Assembly (NCBI GenBank): GCA_043789035.1
Contig: JAYWIG010000216.1
Span: forward strand, 1 to 42,809
Length of the DNA: 42,809 bases
Source: JAYWIG01 sp043789035
GTDB lineage: Bacteria; Pseudomonadota; Gammaproteobacteria; Burkholderiales; Burkholderiaceae_E
Direction: 5' to 3'
The notes beneath the pieces are model-generated. The model was not told the origin of the DNA and did no database searches. It saw only the letters and a program-made list of their open reading frames with translations. The position numbers were made by a program, and so were the translations under genes. Positions 17,532 to 25,530 of the stretch are shown piece by piece. Numbering within the stretch: position 1 is the stretch's first letter; each line of letters opens with the position of its first letter.

Positions 17532-18076
17532 CTCTTACCCGGATGCACTGTTCCGCACTCCCTGCAAGTGCGATGCTCTTTGCTGGCGTAAAACTGCTCA
17601 AATAACGGCGGTAAATCGGTAACGATGCTTTGCAATTGAACTTCAACCCGGTGGATGAGGTGGTCACATTCGGGGCAATACCACTCAAACGCATCGATAG
17701 TGCCAGTTGGCCGAGTACGCTCAATCACAATGCATAAGCTGCCTGCCTCTGGGCGCTGGGGTGAGTGGCGTACATGGGGTGGCAATAAGAACATCGCACC
17801 TTCTGCAAGTGCCACATTGCGCATCACATTTTTGCCGCCAATGTTCTCCATGATGTTCAACGACGCATTGCCTTTGAACTGATAGAAATACTCTTCATAA
17901 GGGTCGTCATGAAAATCGGTGCGCTGGTTAGGGCCGCCCACGACGGTGACTATGAAATCGGTATTCTTCCAAATTTGTTGATTGCCAACCGGTGGCTTCA
18001 GCAAGTGTTCATGCTCTTTTAGCCATTGCGGAAAGTTAAAGGGTAAGCTGTTTAAGGTCGGTAAGGCATTAGTCAT
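17528..18076 (-). CDS. nbaC: 3-hydroxyanthranilate 3,4-dioxygenase
   Basis: A 182-residue cupin that opens the ring of 3-hydroxyanthranilate to 2-amino-3-carboxymuconate-6-semialdehyde, which cyclises to quinolinate unless it is processed further. All residues known for the bacterial enzyme are visible: iron ligands His56, Glu62 and His104, substrate-binding Arg52, Arg108 and Glu119, and the C-terminal rubredoxin-like site Cys134/Cys137/Cys171/Cys174. The function is thus well supported. It lies three bases downstream of the second LysR gene, in the same direction. No kynureninase, aminocarboxymuconate decarboxylase or nadC is in the window. The source of its substrate is not evident. Confidence 0.93.
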   Translation of the reverse strand: MTNALPTLNSLPFNFPQWLKEHEHLLKPPVGNQQIWKNTDFIVTVVGGPNQRTDFHDDPYEEYFYQFKGNASLNIMENIGGKNVMRNVALAEGAMFLLPPHVRHSPQRPEAGSLCIVIERTRPTGTIDAFEWYCPECDHLIHRVEVQLQSIVTDLPPLFEQFYASKEHRTCRECGTVHPGKS

Positions 18077-18079
18077 GAT

Positions 18080-19036
18080 TTACAAACGATCAGAGTCATA
18101 CGGGTCGTTAATGTTACTCGTGAAGTGCTTTACAAAGGCGCGACTAGCATCTGAAAGGGGGCGCTGCAAATGGCTAATCATCACAATGTCTCGTTCGATG
18201 AGCGGTTCAACCAAGGCTATAGCCGTAAAAGTTTTTGTTGTGCTTCTGGCCAAGGTGTATGAAGGCAGGGGAGCTAAGCCCAAACCTGCCTCCACCATGC
18301 CAACCGCAGTTGCCACATGGCCGACTTCATAGGCGGGCTTTACCGAGGTTTTGCTGGCTGACAGGCCTTGCTCGGCTAGGCGGCGTAAACCACTGCCCAC
18401 TTTGAGCATGACTAAATTTTCTTTTGCAAGCTCGGTCCAAGCTATCGTAGAACGCTGTGCAAATTCATGATCCTTATGAACGGCTAGCATCAACTTATCT
18501 TTGTAAACTTCTTCGATAGTCAGATCGACTAAAGTTGAGCTGTCTTGATCAGGTGCGGTACAGATGCCGAAATCAGCGGTTCGTTGGCGCACAGCGTCGG
18601 CAATAGCGTCGACAGGTACGTCGATAAGAGACACTTCAATACTTGGAAATCGCGCCTTAAAGCTAGCGATGACTTGCGGCATAACTTCGGAAGCAAGTAA
18701 TGGCGATGTGGCGACCTTAAAGCTGCCTGCACGAGACGCTTCGCTGTCGCGAATTTTTTCCATAGCTTGGTTCAGCAGTTCGAAAACCTGCTTGGCCGTG
18801 GGCAAAAACTCTTTCCCATTTGCAGTCAGTTCTAGCTTTCGGGTGGTGCGCTCGAATAGGCGAACTGCAAGTTCGGTTTCTAAGCTTCGAATAAGCATGG
18901 AAAGCGCTGATGGCGTGAGATGAAGCTTGTCCGCCGCGCGGGTGATGCTTTGCTCATTCGCAATAGCGAGAAATGCGCGCAATTGGCGTAAGGTGATGTT
19001 GTTTGACGGGTTTTTGGAGATTGGGTTTGAGTTCAA
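18080..19036 (-). CDS. LysR-family regulator (HAAO/Mo-hydroxylase locus)
   Basis: A 318-residue LysR regulator with the N-terminal winged helix (Thr-Leu-Arg-Gln-Leu-Arg-Ala-Phe-Leu-Ala-Ile-Ala, then Ser-Ile-Thr-Arg-Ala-Ala-Asp-Lys-Leu and Pro-Ser-Ala-Leu-Ser) and an effector-binding domain after about residue 95. It is of the CynR/CbbR-like general type, not the NahR branch. It forms a two-gene unit with the dioxygenase and is divergent from the molybdenum hydroxylase operon, with an operator-like dyad in the gap, so it probably controls both directions. Effector unknown. Confidence 0.9.
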   Translation of the reverse strand: MNSNPISKNPSNNITLRQLRAFLAIANEQSITRAADKLHLTPSALSMLIRSLETELAVRLFERTTRKLELTANGKEFLPTAKQVFELLNQAMEKIRDSEASRAGSFKVATSPLLASEVMPQVIASFKARFPSIEVSLIDVPVDAIADAVRQRTADFGICTAPDQDSSTLVDLTIEEVYKDKLMLAVHKDHEFAQRSTIAWTELAKENLVMLKVGSGLRRLAEQGLSASKTSVKPAYEVGHVATAVGMVEAGLGLAPLPSYTLARSTTKTFTAIALVEPLIERDIVMISHLQRPLSDASRAFVKHFTSNINDPYDSDRL

Positions 19037-19046
19037 GGTAGGCTGG

Positions 19047-19068
19047 GCTTCAATTAATTTGATGAAGC
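19047..19068. promoter_or_regulatory. Operator-like dyad in the divergent LysR / Mo-hydroxylase gap
   Basis: GCTTCA (19047-19052) and TGAAGC (19063-19068) form a perfect inverted repeat with a 10-base AT-rich spacer, the TTCA-N10-TGAA layout expected of a LysR box. It sits 10 bases upstream of the LysR start codon, so the regulator could repress itself while acting on the divergent operon. Confidence 0.5.
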
Positions 19069-19124
19069 ATGAAGTTTTAATGGTTAGTCAAGCTAGGGGA
19101 AATCGCGTTTAATGATGATACGTG

Positions 19125-21254
19125 ATGAATAAACCTCAAACTTTTACCGAAAAGTTTCAACCTACCAGAGTGGAAGACACTAAGCTATTACAAGGCAGAG
19201 GCCAATATCTGCGTGATATTGCATTGCCGCAAATGTTACACGTTGCATTTGTTCGCAGTCCTTATGCCCATGGCAAGGTAGTGAAAGTTAAGTTTGATAC
19301 GGCTAGTCGTATGTCAGGAGTAGTGGCTATATTTGCGGCGTCGGACTATGCCGATTCGCAAGGCAAACTCCTGGCAATGCCGCCACCTAATCCCTTGGTT
19401 AAGCCACTGAAGCCGCTTCAGGAGCATGCTTGCCCTGTGTTGGCGGGTGATAGGGTGACGTATTTAGGCCAACCGATTGCCGTGGTCGTTGCCGATACGG
19501 TGGCCAATGCAAAAGCCGCAGCCGAGTCGGTGTGGGTTGAGATTGAGGCCATACAGTCAGTCAATGATCTTGACGACTACAGCCGCTCCCCCATGTTTCG
19601 AGTGACTTACAAGGCTGGGGATGCCAGTGATTCGCTGCCCCCGCTGGTATCGATTGAACATACCCAGCCTAGAGTTACCTCGATGGCGCTTGAAACACGC
19701 GGGGCTGTAGCGAGTTTTACCCAAGAACAAGTATGCGTTTGGTTGCCTACGCAATCGCCCGCTCGGGCGCGTGATGATATTGCGGCGATGCTTGGTTTAC
19801 CAACTTCGCAGGTCAGAGTGATCTGCCCTGATGTTGGTGGAGCATTCGGTGCCAAAGGCTCGGTGTACCCAGAGGAGTATTTGGTTGCGCTCACTGCAAA
19901 GAAGTTGCAGGGTAATCTAGCTTGGGGTGCTTCGCGATCGGAGGAGTTTTTAACGTCTGCCCACGGAAGAGGCGGAGATTTTTCAGCTTCATTAAGTGTC
20001 GATGGGCAGGGCAAGTTTCAGCACCTACAGGCCAAGATTCGATTCCCATTGGGGGCATGGCTGCCCTACAGCGCTGGAATTCCTTTGCGTAATACGGCAC
20101 GAATTTTGCCTGGGCCCTACAAAGTAACAAGCCTTGATATTGATTCGCAGGGCTTTGTGTCGAATGCAGCGCCGATGAATATTTACCGAGGTGCCGGTCG
20201 GCCAGAGGCTGCGCTCATCATGGAGCGCTTAGTCGATAAGGCATCGGCCAAGTTGCAAATTGATCCGGTGGAGCTGCGACGTTTGAATTTAATTCAGGAA
20301 AATGAATTACCTTATAAAACGCCCACGGGCGAATTGCTTGATTCTGGTAATTATCTAGCCGCGCTCAATCTCGCTTGCGAAAAATTTGATTATGAAGCGC
20401 GACGTCAGGACCAAGCGGCACGTCGTGTAAACGGAGAGTTGATCGGTATTGGCGTTGCGCTTTACATCGAACCGTGTGGCCAAGGTTGGGAAAGCGCTCG
20501 CGTTACTTTGAATGTTGAAGGCACAGTACTCGTGGTCAGCGGTTCGGTCGCACAAGGCCAAGGCCATGAAACTAGCTATGCGGCAATCGCTGCGCAAGCT
20601 TTGAATTGCCTAGCGAGCGAAGTTACGGTTGCACATGGTGACACTGCTTTGTGCCCTGATGGTATCGGTTCATTAGCCAGCCGTAGTATGGCCATTGGAG
20701 GCAGCGCGGTGCTTGAAGCTTGTAAAGAAGTATTGGCTAAAAAGCAAGCAGGGCAAGCCTTACCGATTACGGCAGAAGTGAAGTATGTGGCAGCTGGCGA
20801 AACTTGGAGTTATGGCTGTGTCATCTCGCAAGTTTGCGTTGACCGAGAGACCGGCAAGTTGACGATTGAAAAAATGTTATGGGTGGATGATGCAGGCAAG
20901 ATCATTTCTCCGGTTCAAGCGCATGGTCAACTCATAGGCGGTGCGGCGCAAGGCATAGGGCAAGCAATGATGGAAAGGCTTTTCTATGATGAGCAAGGGC
21001 AACTGACTACAGGGTCTTTGATGGACTATGCCGTGCCAAGAGCTTCGGATATGCCAGCCATTGAATTGCATAGTTTAGAAACTATCAGCCCCTCGAATAC
21101 CCTGGGTGCAAAAGGGGTAGGCGAGGCTGGTTGTATTGGTGTGCCTGCGTCGTTGTTGAATGCGACCAGCGATGCATTGAAAGCTTTCCCCAAGGCGCAG
21201 AATTTGAATTTTCCGCTAACGTCGGAAGCGCTCTGGCAAGCGATGAAACCGTGA
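19125..21254 (+). CDS. Molybdenum hydroxylase, large (molybdopterin-binding) subunit
   Basis: A 709-residue XDH/CoxL-family catalytic subunit. It has the aldehyde-oxidase/XDH hammerhead domain in the first 150 residues, then the Mo-cofactor segments Gly-Gly-Ala-Phe-Gly-Ala-Lys-Gly, Tyr-Arg-Gly-Ala-Gly-Arg-Pro-Glu, Gln-Gly-Gln-Gly-His-Glu-Thr and Gly-Val-Gly-Glu-Ala-Gly near the C-terminus, whose Glu is the catalytic base. Arg-Gly-Ala-Gly-Arg in place of Arg-Cys-Ser-Phe-Arg argues against CO dehydrogenase. Substrates of the family are N-heteroaromatics and aldehydes, hydroxylated with water. At 709 residues it is shorter than many members (around 770). GTG at 19122 and ATG at 19125 are both possible starts. 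Maturation genes of the XdhC/CoxF kind are absent from the window. Confidence 0.9.
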   Translation: MNKPQTFTEKFQPTRVEDTKLLQGRGQYLRDIALPQMLHVAFVRSPYAHGKVVKVKFDTASRMSGVVAIFAASDYADSQGKLLAMPPPNPLVKPLKPLQEHACPVLAGDRVTYLGQPIAVVVADTVANAKAAAESVWVEIEAIQSVNDLDDYSRSPMFRVTYKAGDASDSLPPLVSIEHTQPRVTSMALETRGAVASFTQEQVCVWLPTQSPARARDDIAAMLGLPTSQVRVICPDVGGAFGAKGSVYPEEYLVALTAKKLQGNLAWGASRSEEFLTSAHGRGGDFSASLSVDGQGKFQHLQAKIRFPLGAWLPYSAGIPLRNTARILPGPYKVTSLDIDSQGFVSNAAPMNIYRGAGRPEAALIMERLVDKASAKLQIDPVELRRLNLIQENELPYKTPTGELLDSGNYLAALNLACEKFDYEARRQDQAARRVNGELIGIGVALYIEPCGQGWESARVTLNVEGTVLVVSGSVAQGQGHETSYAAIAAQALNCLASEVTVAHGDTALCPDGIGSLASRSMAIGGSAVLEACKEVLAKKQAGQALPITAEVKYVAAGETWSYGCVISQVCVDRETGKLTIEKMLWVDDAGKIISPVQAHGQLIGGAAQGIGQAMMERLFYDEQGQLTTGSLMDYAVPRASDMPAIELHSLETISPSNTLGAKGVGEAGCIGVPASLLNATSDALKAFPKAQNLNFPLTSEALWQAMKP

Positions 21255-21267
21255 ATTAGGAGCTAAG

Positions 21268-22233
21268 ATGAAATACACTAAAAAAGATGCGAAAGCCTAC
21301 GCGAAGCAAAACTTCAAAGGCATTTGGGCGGCTGTGCTTACGCCTTTTGATGAGCAACTAAAAATTGATGAGCATGGCTTTCGAAGCAATATCGATCATT
21401 GGTACAACACCTTAGGCATTCGCGGTTTGTTTGTGTCCGGTAAGCAAGCCGAGTTCTTTTCGATGTCGATGGAAGAGCGCAAGAGCCAGATGAATATTGC
21501 GGTTGAGATGGCCGCAAAATCGCCGAGCAATCCCGGTGTGATTACTTCGTGTTCCGACACAAACTTAGATGTTGTTATCGATCTCGCCAAACATTCGCAA
21601 AACATTGGTGCTGACTATATCGTTGTGCATAGCCCAGTTTTGCATTTTGGTGCCGATACGGATGAGACGATATTTGAGTACTACAGGCATTTAAGCGACA
21701 CGCTTGATATTGGCATTGCTCTGTGGAATCACCCGGATTGCGGCTACATGATGAGCCCTGCGCTATGCAATCGGATTGCCGATCTGCCCAATATTGTGGC
21801 GATCAAGTACAGCGTGACGCGGCCCATGTATAGCGAGCTAACCCGTTTGGCGAGCGACAGAATTATCATCAGCAACCCTGATGAGCATGATTGGCTAGCC
21901 AACATTATCGAACTTGGATGGCAGCTCTACCTGTGCTCGAACCCACCGTATCTGATCCAAACTGCGGTAGACCAGCGAATGAATGAATACACTGCGCTGG
22001 CATTTGCGGGTAAGCATGAGGAGGCTAGAAAGGTTAACGATTCACTAAAGCCTGTGCGCGACGCGTTGAAACATTCTCGCCCAAAGGGCAAGCCACAGGC
22101 TCATGCCAAGTACTGGCAAGAATTGTTAGGCCAAGCAGGTGGGCTAGTGCGTAGGCCGTTACTGCAGATGACCGAGGCAGATAAAGCCTCAACTAAGGTT
22201 GCCCTTGAAGCTTCTGGATTGAGATTGAAATAA
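21268..22233 (+). CDS. Atypical DapA/NAL-superfamily lyase
   Basis: A 321-residue class I aldolase-fold protein. The Schiff-base lysine is visible as Lys180 in Ile-Val-Ala-Ile-Lys-Tyr. Two other usual residues are changed: the Gly-Thr-Thr-Gly-Glu loop reads Gly-Lys-Gln-Ala-Glu (58-62), and the conserved Pro-Tyr-Tyr segment reads Ser-Pro-Val-Leu-His-Phe (122-127), so the general-acid Tyr seems missing. The fold is secure but the reaction is not: a retro-aldol cleavage, hydration or dehydration of a 2-oxo acid is plausible. It lies 13 bases after the Mo-hydroxylase large subunit and directly before the 2Fe-2S subunit, inside that operon, which ties it to the same pathway. RBS AGGAG at 21259-21263. 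Confidence 0.85.
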   Translation: MKYTKKDAKAYAKQNFKGIWAAVLTPFDEQLKIDEHGFRSNIDHWYNTLGIRGLFVSGKQAEFFSMSMEERKSQMNIAVEMAAKSPSNPGVITSCSDTNLDVVIDLAKHSQNIGADYIVVHSPVLHFGADTDETIFEYYRHLSDTLDIGIALWNHPDCGYMMSPALCNRIADLPNIVAIKYSVTRPMYSELTRLASDRIIISNPDEHDWLANIIELGWQLYLCSNPPYLIQTAVDQRMNEYTALAFAGKHEEARKVNDSLKPVRDALKHSRPKGKPQAHAKYWQELLGQAGGLVRRPLLQMTEADKASTKVALEASGLRLK

Positions 22234-22710
22234 GTGTTACAACTTCGAGTAAACACGCAAGAGATATTCTGCGAAGTCGCGCCTGGCGAATTTCTGGTTG
22301 ATGTGATTCGTGATCGACTCTGCTTGACCGGTACTCATATTGGCTGCGACACAGCGCAGTGTGGCGCATGCACGGTGATTGTGGACGGCAAGGCTTGCAA
22401 ATCTTGCAATGTCTTGGCGATGCAGGTGAATGATTGCGAAGTACTGACTATCGAAGGCGTAGGTGGCCCCGGCGACGAGTTACATGTCATGCAAAAAGCA
22501 TTTTCCGAACATCACGCGCTGCAATGTGGCTACTGCACGCCGGGGCTGGTGATGCGGGCGATTGCTATGGCTCAGGAAGATGTGCCTGCAACTGAAGAGG
22601 CAGTTCGCGAAGCCTTAGCTGGCAATATTTGTCGCTGCACGGGATATGAAGGTATCGTGAAAGCGGTTTGCCAAGGTATCACTGCGATGAGGCAGGCGCC
22701 GCATGCCTAA
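22234..22710 (+). CDS. Molybdenum hydroxylase, small [2Fe-2S] subunit
   Basis: A 158-residue two-cluster iron-sulfur subunit. Cys38, Cys43, Cys46 and Cys58 form the plant-ferredoxin-type cluster; Cys98, Cys101, Cys133 and Cys135 form the C-x2-C ... C-x-C cluster near the Mo site. The GTG start directly follows the stop of the DapA-like gene with no spacer, so translation is probably coupled. Electrons pass from the Mo centre through these clusters to the FAD subunit. Confidence 0.92.
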   Translation: MLQLRVNTQEIFCEVAPGEFLVDVIRDRLCLTGTHIGCDTAQCGACTVIVDGKACKSCNVLAMQVNDCEVLTIEGVGGPGDELHVMQKAFSEHHALQCGYCTPGLVMRAIAMAQEDVPATEEAVREALAGNICRCTGYEGIVKAVCQGITAMRQAPHA

Positions 22711-23503
22711 CTTTTCATATGAACGCGCTAAAGACATAACAACTGCGTCGGCCATGCTTCGAGAGCAGCCTGAAGCCATGTTATTAGCGGGTGGCCAAAG
22801 TTTGCTTGCAAGTATGAAGCTCGGGCTTTCGGCCCCAAGCGCCTTAATTGATCTGCAAGGTATTGCGTCAATGCAGGCGATTCACATGGAGGCGAATGAA
22901 CTAGTGATTGGGGCAATGGCCTGCCATGCGGCGATTGCATCGTCAGTATTAGTGAAGCAGTTCTCTCCCATGCTTTCGAAACTTGCGCATGGCATTGCCG
23001 ATCAGCAGATTCGTAATCGCGGCACGATTGGCGGCGCGATTAGTAACAATGACCCAGCTGCTTGTTGGCCAGCGGGCCTGCTCGCGCTGGGTGCTTTTAT
23101 TCAAACAGATCGACGGCGAATTGCGGTTGATGATTTTTTTACCGGCCTTTTTTCTACTGCGTTGGAGCCAGATGAAATTGTTTGCAGTGTTTGCTTTGCC
23201 AAGCCAGAACGGGCGGCTTACATCAAGTTTGAACAACCCGCTTCTCGCTTTGCGATTGTGGGTGTAGCGGTGGCAAAGTTTGGCACGCAAGTCGGCGTTG
23301 CTGTCACGGGGCTCGGGATGGGGGTGAGTCGACATGCTGCGGCGGAAGTTGCTTTGGGCACTAACTTTTCATTAGGTGCAATCGACGATTTGCGATTAGA
23401 TACTTCTGACGTGATGGGCGATATTCATGCGAGTGCTGAGTATCGCGCTCATTTAGCGTCGGTGCTCACAAGGCGAGCTGTTGTTCAGGCGTTGACGGAA
23501 TAG
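22703..23503 (+). CDS. Molybdenum hydroxylase, medium FAD-binding subunit
   Basis: A 266-residue CoxM/XDH FAD subunit with the Leu-Leu-Ala-Gly-Gly-Gln-Ser-Leu-Leu FAD loop (about residues 31-39) and the Arg-Asn-Arg-Gly-Thr-Ile-Gly-Gly segment (about 105-112). It overlaps the 2Fe-2S gene by eight bases and ends the operon. The gene order large, lyase, small, FAD is unusual, since the three subunit genes are normally contiguous. Confidence 0.92.
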   Translation: MPNFSYERAKDITTASAMLREQPEAMLLAGGQSLLASMKLGLSAPSALIDLQGIASMQAIHMEANELVIGAMACHAAIASSVLVKQFSPMLSKLAHGIADQQIRNRGTIGGAISNNDPAACWPAGLLALGAFIQTDRRRIAVDDFFTGLFSTALEPDEIVCSVCFAKPERAAYIKFEQPASRFAIVGVAVAKFGTQVGVAVTGLGMGVSRHAAAEVALGTNFSLGAIDDLRLDTSDVMGDIHASAEYRAHLASVLTRRAVVQALTE

Positions 23504-23570
23504 CGACTAGCGCAGGCTGGGGCGGGTTTTGCCGAAATGAACTTTTGCGGGTGGTGTAGATTGGCTCACT

Positions 23571-23649
23571 GAGATATACCGCTGCGTTCGTGTCCCCCGC
23601 TCCTGCTGCGCATCCGCTCCTCCTAATACCTCTCTTCGCGGTATACCTC
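23571..23649. repeat. Long-range inverted repeat in the gap after the Mo-hydroxylase operon
   Basis: GAGATATACCGC (23571-23582) and GCGGTATACCTC (23638-23649) are inverted with one mismatch (eight bases of perfect match next to the loop). The 55-base loop is C/T-rich. No poly-T follows, so a simple terminator is unlikely. Seen directly; role unknown. Confidence 0.55.
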
Positions 23650-23756
23650 ACCGATCCAATCGGTTACCACTGTTTAGGTTCAGACATTCCGGCAAAGCCC
23701 GCTTGTTTAAGGTTTCCGAAGGGGGCCTTGACTCGTATGTTGCCAGCTTGGTGGCA

Positions 23757-23790
23757 GACGTTCGATGACGAGTGGGATCAATCGAACGTC
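23757..23790 (-). terminator. Stem-loop spanning the alpha/beta hydrolase stop codon
   Basis: GACGTTCGAT (23757-23766) and ATCGAACGTC (23781-23790) form a perfect 10-base-pair stem with a 14-base loop. The loop holds the hydrolase stop codon. A smaller dyad TGCCA/TGGCA (23741-23756) follows in the transcript. No T-run follows, so it may stabilise the 3' end or act as a weak terminator. Confidence 0.45.
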
Positions 23791-24680
23791 ATAGGTTTTG
23801 CTGGGGTTTTGTCCTTTGTTTTTTGTATTGCGTCAAAATCGTTATTGCTAAGCCCAGTCTTGCGACATAGTTCTGAGAGAGCGTCACCGATACGAGCTTG
23901 TGGTTCTGGCTTGCGGGCCAGAGCAATGAATTGCTTGATTGCTGCAAGCACCTTTTCGGTTTGATCAAACTGAGGGCTATGTCTACAGTTGTCGAGCTTT
24001 AAAAGTTGAGCGTGCGGCACTTTTACTTTTAACTGATCAAGCTGTTTCATGGTGCCGTATTGGTCTTGCTCGCCTTGTATGGCGAGTAGGGGGCAGGTGA
24101 TCGGGGCTATGCCTGCTTCGATATTCCACTGTAAAAACTGCTGGCTTAACCACACATTGGCCCAGCCATAAAAGGCGCCATCGACATCGGTGTGAAATTT
24201 AGCGAGTTTTGTGCGCAGTTGTGTGGCTTCGTCTTTGTATGTGGCAACGGTTTCGGTGATTGCTGTGACGCAAATGTTTTCGACGAATAAATGCGGGGCT
24301 AGCACGATGGTGGCGAGGATGTTTTTTTGCACCGCCGCGGCGAGCAGTGCAATTGAGGCTCCGTCGCTATGGCCAATTAGAATTGGATTTTCGATTTCAA
24401 GTGAATTTAAAAGCGCGGGCAGCACACGTATCGCTTCGTCGCGCATGAATTCGATATCTCGCGGCCCGCTGATTGGCGTTGAGCTACCGTAGCCTTGGCG
24501 CGAGTACGCGAGCACGCGCAGCTTTGTTGAATCGGCCAATAGTTGTGGAAAGTTGCGCCACATTTGCACGCAACCTAAACCTTCATGTAGCAGAACGATG
24601 GTTTGCGAAGAAGGGTTCGCCGAATGCTCGGATGGGAAGAAAGCGTATTCCAGCTCAATGGTTTGATCTGGGCCGAATTC
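23778..24680 (-). CDS. Alpha/beta hydrolase with no normal start codon
   Basis: The conserved protein runs from about 24665 to the stop at 23778 and is an alpha/beta hydrolase: an N-terminal Leu-Leu-His-Glu-Gly-Leu-Gly oxyanion loop, the nucleophile elbow Gly-His-Ser-Asp-Gly-Ala-Ser, an acid Asp in Gly-Glu-Gln-Asp-Gln-Tyr, and a final His in Cys-Arg-His-Ser-Pro. The family-like sequence Ile-Glu-Leu-Glu-Tyr-Ala-Phe-Phe-Pro begins upstream of the first usual start (GTG at 24567-24569), which would remove the oxyanion loop. Upstream in the same frame lies an ATG (24702-24704), but a TAA at 24681-24683 interrupts it after seven codons. It is therefore either non-AUG started (ATT at 24657-24659 or CTG at 24651-24653) or damaged. 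Divergent from boxR; its role may be lactone or ester hydrolysis. Confidence 0.6.
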   Translation of the reverse strand, partial: EFGPDQTIELEYAFFPSEHSANPSSQTIVLLHEGLGCVQMWRNFPQLLADSTKLRVLAYSRQGYGSSTPISGPRDIEFMRDEAIRVLPALLNSLEIENPILIGHSDGASIALLAAAVQKNILATIVLAPHLFVENICVTAITETVATYKDEATQLRTKLAKFHTDVDGAFYGWANVWLSQQFLQWNIEAGIAPITCPLLAIQGEQDQYGTMKQLDQLKVKVPHAQLLKLDNCRHSPQFDQTEKVLAAIKQFIALARKPEPQARIGDALSELCRKTGLSNNDFDAIQKTKDKTPAKPMTFD

Positions 24681-24744
24681 TTAAAAGATGCAAACTTTAT
24701 TCATGCGCTACACTGTGATTTTGTGTTGGTTATATTAAACCGCT

Positions 24745-25494
24745 ATGGCTAGTCTCTCGTCAGAAGAAGCAATCTACTTAAAAGTTATCGGCCAACGTGC
24801 TCGAGAAGCGCGAGATGCTGCTGGTTTAACGCGTAACCAGCTTGCTGATCAGTCTGGCATTTCGTTACGCTATTTGGCGCAGCTCGAAGCGGGTGAGGGT
24901 AATCTGTCGGTGCTGATGGTCAAGCGATTGTGTAAGGCGCTTGGGGTTTCGATGGCGACGTTGCTGGCTGCTGCGGATTCTTCGCGACGTTCGCATATTG
25001 CGCTTATCGGCTTGCGAGGCGCGGGAAAATCGAGCTTAGGCAGATCGCTGGCGCACATGTTAGCGATGCCATTCATTGAGCTTGATAAAGAAGTTGAACG
25101 CGCCATGGGCACCGATTTGGCCAATGTGTTTTCTATATATGGCGAAGGTAGTTTTAGGGGCGCAGAGATGAAGGCGCTGCAATCGGTTTTGCAACGGCTT
25201 CCAAGGGCGGTGATTGCGACTGGCGGCTCGATTGTCGAACAAGCCAACACCTATGCTTTGTTGCGCGAAAGTTGTTTTACAGTCTGGCTTTCGGCCACCC
25301 CTGCCGACCATATGCAGCGAGTAATTGACCAAGGGGACATGCGGCCGATTCGAGGTCGCGCCAACGCCATGCAAGAGCTTGAAAGCATTTTGAAGGCTAG
25401 AGGCAAGCTATATGCCTTGGCCGATGTGCAAATCAACACTAGTGAAGCGGATCAGGCCACAACTTTGGAAACGTTACGCCGGGCAGTGGTCTAA
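24745..25494 (+). CDS. boxR: BoxR-like regulator: XRE helix-turn-helix fused to a shikimate-kinase-like domain
   Basis: A 249-residue fusion: an XRE helix-turn-helix (about residues 13-70, Thr-Arg-Asn-Gln-Leu-Ala-Asp-Gln-Ser-Gly-Ile-Ser) and a shikimate-kinase-fold domain with Walker A Gly-Leu-Arg-Gly-Ala-Gly-Lys-Ser-Ser (89-97). This architecture is that of BzdR/BoxR, repressors of benzoate genes whose kinase-like domain senses benzoyl-CoA and has no kinase role. It is about 50 residues shorter than the roughly 300-residue BzdR I know, mainly because the linker is short. Its genes of interest, boxC-boxB-ligase, lie just downstream past the convergent flavodoxin, and TGCA repeats upstream of boxC suit its operator. 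Confidence 0.88.
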   Translation: MASLSSEEAIYLKVIGQRAREARDAAGLTRNQLADQSGISLRYLAQLEAGEGNLSVLMVKRLCKALGVSMATLLAAADSSRRSHIALIGLRGAGKSSLGRSLAHMLAMPFIELDKEVERAMGTDLANVFSIYGEGSFRGAEMKALQSVLQRLPRAVIATGGSIVEQANTYALLRESCFTVWLSATPADHMQRVIDQGDMRPIRGRANAMQELESILKARGKLYALADVQINTSEADQATTLETLRRAVV

Positions 25495-25530
25495 AAGCGT
25501 GCTAGCTGAGCCAAACTTCATTCGTTAGGT

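Noticed and set aside
23590..23964. Open frame of 124 codons on the plus strand
   Set aside because: It runs antisense to the C-terminal part of the alpha/beta hydrolase, has no ribosome site and shows no recognisable domain; its first part lies in a repeat-rich gap.
24473..24718. Open frame of 81 codons on the plus strand before boxR
   Set aside because: It is antisense to the conserved N-terminal part of the hydrolase, with a composition typical of a shadow frame.
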